Of a DNA stretch of 64,000 bases, positions 58,849 to 64,000 are shown in pieces. The notes beneath the pieces are model-generated. The model searched no databases and was not told the DNA's origin. It saw nothing but the letters and a program-made list of their open reading frames with translations. Both the position numbers and the translations under genes were made by a program. Position 1 is the stretch's first letter; every line of letters starts with the position of its first letter. The DNA is taken from contig OZ018408.1 in the NCBI GenBank assembly GCA_963969595.1, forward strand, positions 2,418,001 through 2,482,000, read 5' to 3'. The stretch is from Neckera pumila (lineage: Eukaryota; Streptophyta; Bryopsida; Hypnales; Neckeraceae).

Positions 58849-60893
58849 AGGTCTACACCTACCAATCAATCATCTGGGCTAGGAAACCCATTGTAGATCA
58901 TTTGGTCATTGTACATACAGTTACACTTGTTGGATTTATACGGAAAAATTGCATAATAACATCAAATTTGAAATATTCTATAAATATTTTGATGAATTCA
59001 TTTTTAGAAAATAAATATATATTATAGGTGATCAAAGCAAAATTACATAGATTCTCATTATGAATCCTAGGGGGACTATTTTGGCCCTATTTTGGATGCT
59101 AATGTGCCACTCATAATCTTTATACAAGTTCCAATGACAAATCCAAAAGTATCCTTTGACATTGTAGAGTAATGCAAGAATCTTTTGTTATGTGTAGAAA
59201 AAACTTAGTGGTGGTCATTGAATTCATCCAAAAGTGACTTTTTAATCCAATTCCAATCCTTTGAGCCCTATGTGCTCATTATATTCAACTTCTACTACAT
59301 TAGGATGCAAGAGAGCAAAATGAGGCCCTAGATTAGGGTTCTGAATTAGGCTATGGTCCATAATAGATCTGTCCTATATTTGGGAGGAACCCGTCAGCTA
59401 ATTCAAAGCTAGCCAGTGGAATTTGGAAGGAAAAAGTGCTTGCAATTTGAAACATCAACAAAAAAACCGGTGAAAAAATCCATAAAGTTTCTACTTGAAA
59501 TAAAAGAAATTGATAAAACAACCCGTCTCCGTGCTTGAAAAAATGGTTAAATTTGGGAATTGAAGGAAAATAGCTGGTAAAACTAAAAAAACTTCCCGAA
59601 CATTGGATCTGTATACCTTAGTTACCAAGTCAATAACAAATCACAAAATGCAAGTTTTCATATGTGATAGTGCTGGTGACTTGAGGTACCCTTCCCTATT
59701 TCGGACATGAGACTATTTCCGCCACTGCTTTGACTTTCGCCAGGGCTACCGCTACCTTCCCCTCCAGCGGCATTTGCGTCGTAATTCTTTTGCCAACAAA
59801 GTTTTCGTGTGTGCCCCCAAACCAATATTAAGATCAATACTTAAAATCAAACAAAATCTGTCAGTCCCAATGGATTTGGACTGTCCCATGAAATATCGTA
59901 AATTACTCAGCATAGGCGGTACTGGAGTCCCATTACATTCAAAAAAGAACTACAGTGTATTGCCGTAGCCTTGATTCCTTTGAACTGAAGTGTAGTTTCG
60001 GTAAAGCGGTTCCATGGGTCCTATAACGGAACCATAGTGAAATGAAGTTGCCTTGACTGCAGGGTACTGTACTGTACTGTAGTTTCCGGAAAATGCTGTA
60101 CCTAGTCTGGTTGACGACATCCAACTTAATTGCAGTCCCCTGCAATGGCGTAGACCTTCGGAAAAGCGGCAGCAGTGCCGCACGCACCCAACGGCCAAAA
60201 GGCCGGCGACTCGCCAAGGCCACCCTGGCTGAATGGAAAGAGGTTTTCGGCACATTCTGGGCAAGCGAGCGAAGACTCCGGCACTCCGCCAGCGATGGAT
60301 TCAGAGAACCAAGACTCGGGGCTAAACAATTCAAACTAGTAGTCAGACTGCACCACTCTTGGCAACAAGCTCAGGCCGGGCCGTCACACCTTCTTCTCCC
60401 CTATTCTTAATCTTTAGAGAATGAGGACGCTACACTCTCTCCTTAGCCCTGTAACGTTGTCGCGCGGACATTAAGTGTTCGATGAATGACAAAGAATCTT
60501 TGCATGTAGGACACAAGTGCAATTGTCCTTCAAATTTCGTGCAAAAAGGGGGGAAACCTTTTACAATAGCTTGTTCTCGAAGGAGTGCTTTTGGTTTTCT
60601 TAAAGTAGATGATGCACACTGTATCAAGAAGGATGATTTCTACGGAGATCAACCCATCTTTATAGGGTTAATCCTTGAACGCCGGGCTAGTCACCATGGA
60701 AATCATCCCTTTTGGCACTATATGGCATCATCTACTTTTAAAAAATCAAAAGTGCTCACTAGAGGCCAAACTATTGTTCATGATCTCTACTTTCCACACA
60801 AAATTTCAAAGATGAATAGTTGCATTTCTGTCCTACACAAAAGGATTCTCTCTCATTCATTGACAAGAAAATGACCGCGGCATCATTTATAGA
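58849..60893. other. Intergenic DNA with a GC-rich unrecognised block
   Basis: 59690-60420 is much richer in G+C than its surroundings and open in more than one frame (for example minus strand 59939-60334), but no frame gives a recognisable protein. A short gtact repeat ('gtactgtactgtactgtag') lies at about 60065. 60482-60874 is open on the plus strand for 130 codons but coincides with inverted and dispersed repeats, so it is probably not a gene. Confidence 0.3.
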
Positions 60894-61825
60894 TTAACCC
60901 CTAAAGGACCAACATGCGTTTTTTGGCCGTATAGAAATTTTGGGCAGGTACGTGTGACTAGAGATATCCATATTTGAGGCTGAAATTTTAATAGAAGGTG
61001 GGGCTGAGGAATATCTTCATGTGTACCAAGTTTCATGACATTTCGAAATACAAGTCAAAAGTTGTGACCTTATATGTTACTTTTTTTCGTAACCGGGCAG
61101 TTTGGGCAGATAAAAAAAAATCATTTTTTCCAGAATTTTTTTTTTGAAATTGGTTCTCTACATTTATATATACTTAAAAAGCTTTGAGTCACTCCATTTC
61201 AATCAATGAGTCAAAAGTTATGAGGGTTTTTGGTTTGCAGGCAGTTATGGATTCTCTACTCTAAAAAAAACTTTAAAGTCGTTTATTTAACTCAATTTTC
61301 AATATTCTTGGAAAAAAATAAAATCCTAGGATGTAGATTGATTATTACAACATTACAACCGTTGGGATTGGCATTTTTAAATTCCATGATTAAATTTTTA
61401 ACAATTTAGTGTTTTGAGTCATTTTCTACTTCTTTCTACTTACTATTTTTTTCCTATATGTTGTACAATTCCAAATGATGTGAAATTTTTCATGCATATA
61501 GAAAACTTGTTTAGGAGACTGGATTCAAAGAAGCACCACCTTTATCGGCATTTTTTCATTGAAAAGTGAGCTTGCAAAGTGCAGCTGCCCGTTTTTTCGC
61601 AGGATTGAAAAAATGGTTTTCAAGACTTTGAATGCTTATATCTTATGATCCACACGGTGGAATTTTCTGAAATTTTTACCACATGTTTTTAAAATATCAT
61701 ACTACAAGATCCTATGGTTACATGTGTCAAAAATTGTTTTTTTCCAAAAATTTGGTAGTTGTATTAGAAATGGCAGTTTTGGAGCGTTTTTGGTGATTAC
61801 ATAGTCATGAAACTTTAGGGGTTAA
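60894..61825 (-). mobile_element. TTAA-flanked MITE, subfamily B, 932 bp, inverted
   Basis: Starts TTAACCCCTAAAGGACCAAC and ends CATGAAACTTTAGGGGTTAA. It is the reverse complement of the copies at 23462 and 53366, with matching internal landmarks. Confidence 0.9.
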
Positions 61826-64000
61826 ATTGCACAAGGCCCATTCTTTGGAGATTGAGAAGTTTTTTTCTTTTCCTTTAGAGGTGAAGGATGGATGTGTAGA
61901 TTGAGAAGCCGTGTCCATCCTCATTTTTCACACGGTGAAAAAGGGAGTCACACCTTCTCCAAGAAGCAAAATTCTATGAAAAAAGAGAAGTTGGTGAGAG
62001 AAAACAAGAGCCAATGGAGAGCCGTTCTACATGAAGAGGGTGTGACATCCCTTTTTGGTGTTTGGAGCATGGAGAAAGGAAACTCGAGAATTTGTTTACC
62101 CACAAAGTTGGATTACTGAGCGTCGATGAGCGTTGATGCAATCATAAAGCATCAATGCGAGCATGCGGAGAATGAAAGTGGACAACAAAAGTGAGAACCA
62201 AATTAAAAAAATTTGGAGAATAAACTTGAAATGCCCATTTCTTCACCTCCGGATATATAAAACATATATAGGCTTTTAACACTTATAGAGGTAACAGGTA
62301 TAGGGGTTCGATCATACTCATAGACAAATGAAAATCATTAAAAAATCATTATAAGAAAAATTGAAGGATTTTATAATTAACTTTACGTGAATTTTCAGAG
62401 TAAAAATTTCAAAGAAACTTAAAGTATCATATAGTGTGCAAGTTTGAATTGTTTTTGCATAGAACTAGAAAACATTCCATATTTACTAAAGGCATTGTTG
62501 ATGTTGTCCAATATGTAAAACTAGCTGAAAACATTCCATATTGATAATTTGAGGTCATATTAGTAACACTTCAATATAAATCCATTTATAACAATTTTAA
62601 CCTTTGACAAGGGGATCCTTTTGCTTTTTAAATATATAAGGTTCTAGTTTCATTTTTGTTGGATGCTAAATTGTAGCTTTCCCAAATATCCAGAAAAGAC
62701 AAGTACCCCTTATCTTAGAAGAGTTAATTATTTTGATATATAATATTATGTACACAATATAATTAGGGAGTAAACAATTTGAGATACTTCTACTTTATTT
62801 ATTGATACAAGTGAACAAGTTTTGTTCATTGCAATTTATACCTTGTTGTAGGTGAAGGGTAAAATCTACATATTTTTGTTAAATTTTTATCACTTTTTGA
62901 AAATTATATGCTAAAAATAGAACTATGTATTAAGGTTTATTTTCAAATTCAAAATTTTCCCCACAGATTTTGGATTCTATTTTCATAATTATTTTCCTCC
63001 AAAACTACACTATTACTACAATATTTCATAATCATTACTTATTTTAGTTTATTTTTTTCTCTTTAATATGGATTAAACTTATTAATCTTAGATGTTCATT
63101 TATATTTCATAAGGATTTATTACATGAACTTTCATTCAAACTTTCATTCAAACTTTCATTCAAACTTTCATTCATCCTTTTGAATTGTTAGGGTACAACT
63201 CATTGTTTTTAGGTTTTAGGGTTTAGGATTTAGGATTTAACATCCAAAGAATTGACAGCATTTGTCACATTGTCACATTGTCAAGAAAAAATAGGAACTA
63301 ATTATTAGTTGATCAAAGTTGAAAATTTGAATTCATATTTGGACTCAATGCTCTATTTTTGTTTTAAATAGTATGGAAAACACAAAACTACAAAATAAGG
63401 GACAAGTTTTTTACATTTATCTATCAAGGTGAAAAACTAGAGTCTTGCACCTGAATGTTTTAGATCAATGTCAACAGTATTCTACACCAGGGTCAAATTT
63501 GACATAATTAAATATTTTATGTCAAAAACTATTAAATGCTAGATATCATCTTGGAACAATTTTTGTGTGATATGGATCTTTCAAAATCTAAAGTAGAGAT
63601 TCGATTTTTGCACTTCTTTTGCCAAATCCGATTTTCATATAAGGTACAAGGAAATGATGCCCATATAGTAGTGGTCTAACCTATTGTGCATGTTAAATTG
63701 ATGATGATAGAGACCATAAAATTCTAGTCTAATATATGACCCTATGCTTCTACATGGTTTGAAAACTGTTGATCATAGTACTCACAAATTTTGCAATAGT
63801 TCTCAAATGCAACTAGCTATTGAAGTTAACATTTCAAAAGAAGAAGAATGCACTGTAATTGGACATTGAGGTTATTGTGAATTAACACCTAAAGTTCTAT
63901 GGTGAAATGAGGCCCAAAATTGCTTCAAAATACTCATATCCAATGCAAGGCCATCATATTCATTTATATTTGTTTTCTAATAAATCTAATTGTAGAATAT
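61826..64000. other. AT-rich intergenic DNA at the window end
   Basis: No gene recognised. It contains the 13-bp tandem repeat at 63129 and a degenerate TTTAGGG-like stretch at 63209-63240. At 63882 'attaacacctaaagttctat' is very close to the left end of the TTAA MITE subfamily B and may begin another copy running off the window. Confidence 0.45.
63129..63180 (+). repeat. Tandem repeat of AACTTTCATTCA units
   Basis: Four consecutive units of 13 bp 'aactttcattcaa' followed by a partial one. A short degenerate TTTAGGG-like stretch ('ttttagggtttagg') follows at about 63209-63240. Confidence 0.85.

Noticed and set aside
60482..60874. 130-codon plus-strand open frame
   Set aside because: It runs through inverted repeat arms and a segment shared with 35866-36060, and has no recognisable domain.
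63205..63240. Interstitial telomere made of TTTAGGG
   Set aside because: Only one exact TTTAGGG-like unit with degenerate neighbours; too short to call a telomeric array.
1..64000. CRISPR arrays, operons or Shine-Dalgarno-driven genes
   Set aside because: The window is eukaryotic nuclear DNA with spliceosomal introns; no spacer-repeat array is present.

Overview
This is nuclear DNA of a land plant, most likely a non-seed lineage (bryophyte, lycophyte or fern), although the sequence alone cannot settle the species. The reasons are spliceosomal GT-AG introns, two plant-type nuclear genes, L1-type LINE 3' ends, plant MITE families and a degenerate TTTAGGG-like stretch. A piggyBac element and a possible TET/JBP-like dioxygenase relic argue weakly against a flowering plant. 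The window is AT-rich and gene-poor. Two genes can be reconstructed exon by exon; most of the rest is transposon-derived or unrecognised intergenic DNA.

Intact genes. (1) 39955-43164 (+): 5-formyltetrahydrofolate cyclo-ligase, 7 exons, 254 codons, open throughout, with one GC-AG intron and a tandemly duplicated first intron. (2) 47401-49981 (-): a secreted-looking methylesterase (MES / hydroxynitrile-lyase type alpha/beta hydrolase), 5 exons, 299 codons, complete Ser-Asp-His triad, with a MITE in intron 3.

Mobile DNA. The centre of the window (28147-33605) is a 5.46-kb piggyBac-like transposon with TTAA ends, matching terminal inverted repeats and a decayed transposase. Around it lie at least seven full or internally deleted TTAA-flanked MITEs (3581, 23462, 26732, 33824, 34252, 36947, 53366, 60894 as starts) plus fragments. 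Their termini resemble those of the piggyBac element, so an autonomous-parent / MITE relationship is the main proposal of this annotation. At 33824-35837 one such MITE holds two younger insertions. Other elements are a 1387-bp Mutator-like element with 250-bp terminal inverted repeats and a 9-bp target duplication (51021-52407), a dead hAT transposase (18191-20332), CACTA-like foldback MITEs (8696, 35194), several MITE families with unassigned superfamily, and LINE 3' tails.

Layout: 1-9000 intergenic repeats and MITEs; 9030-10330 a decayed intron-containing gene with a possible 2OG-Fe(II) dioxygenase domain; 11000-18000 AT-rich intergenic DNA and MITEs; 18191-20332 the hAT relic; 22200-27700 dispersed repeats and MITEs; 28147-33605 piggyBac; 33824-39120 MITE cluster; 39955-43164 folate gene; 43165-47400 intergenic with LINE tails; 47401-49981 methylesterase; 51021-52407 MULE; 53366-64000 repeats and MITEs. 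The two intact genes have no evident functional relationship to each other.
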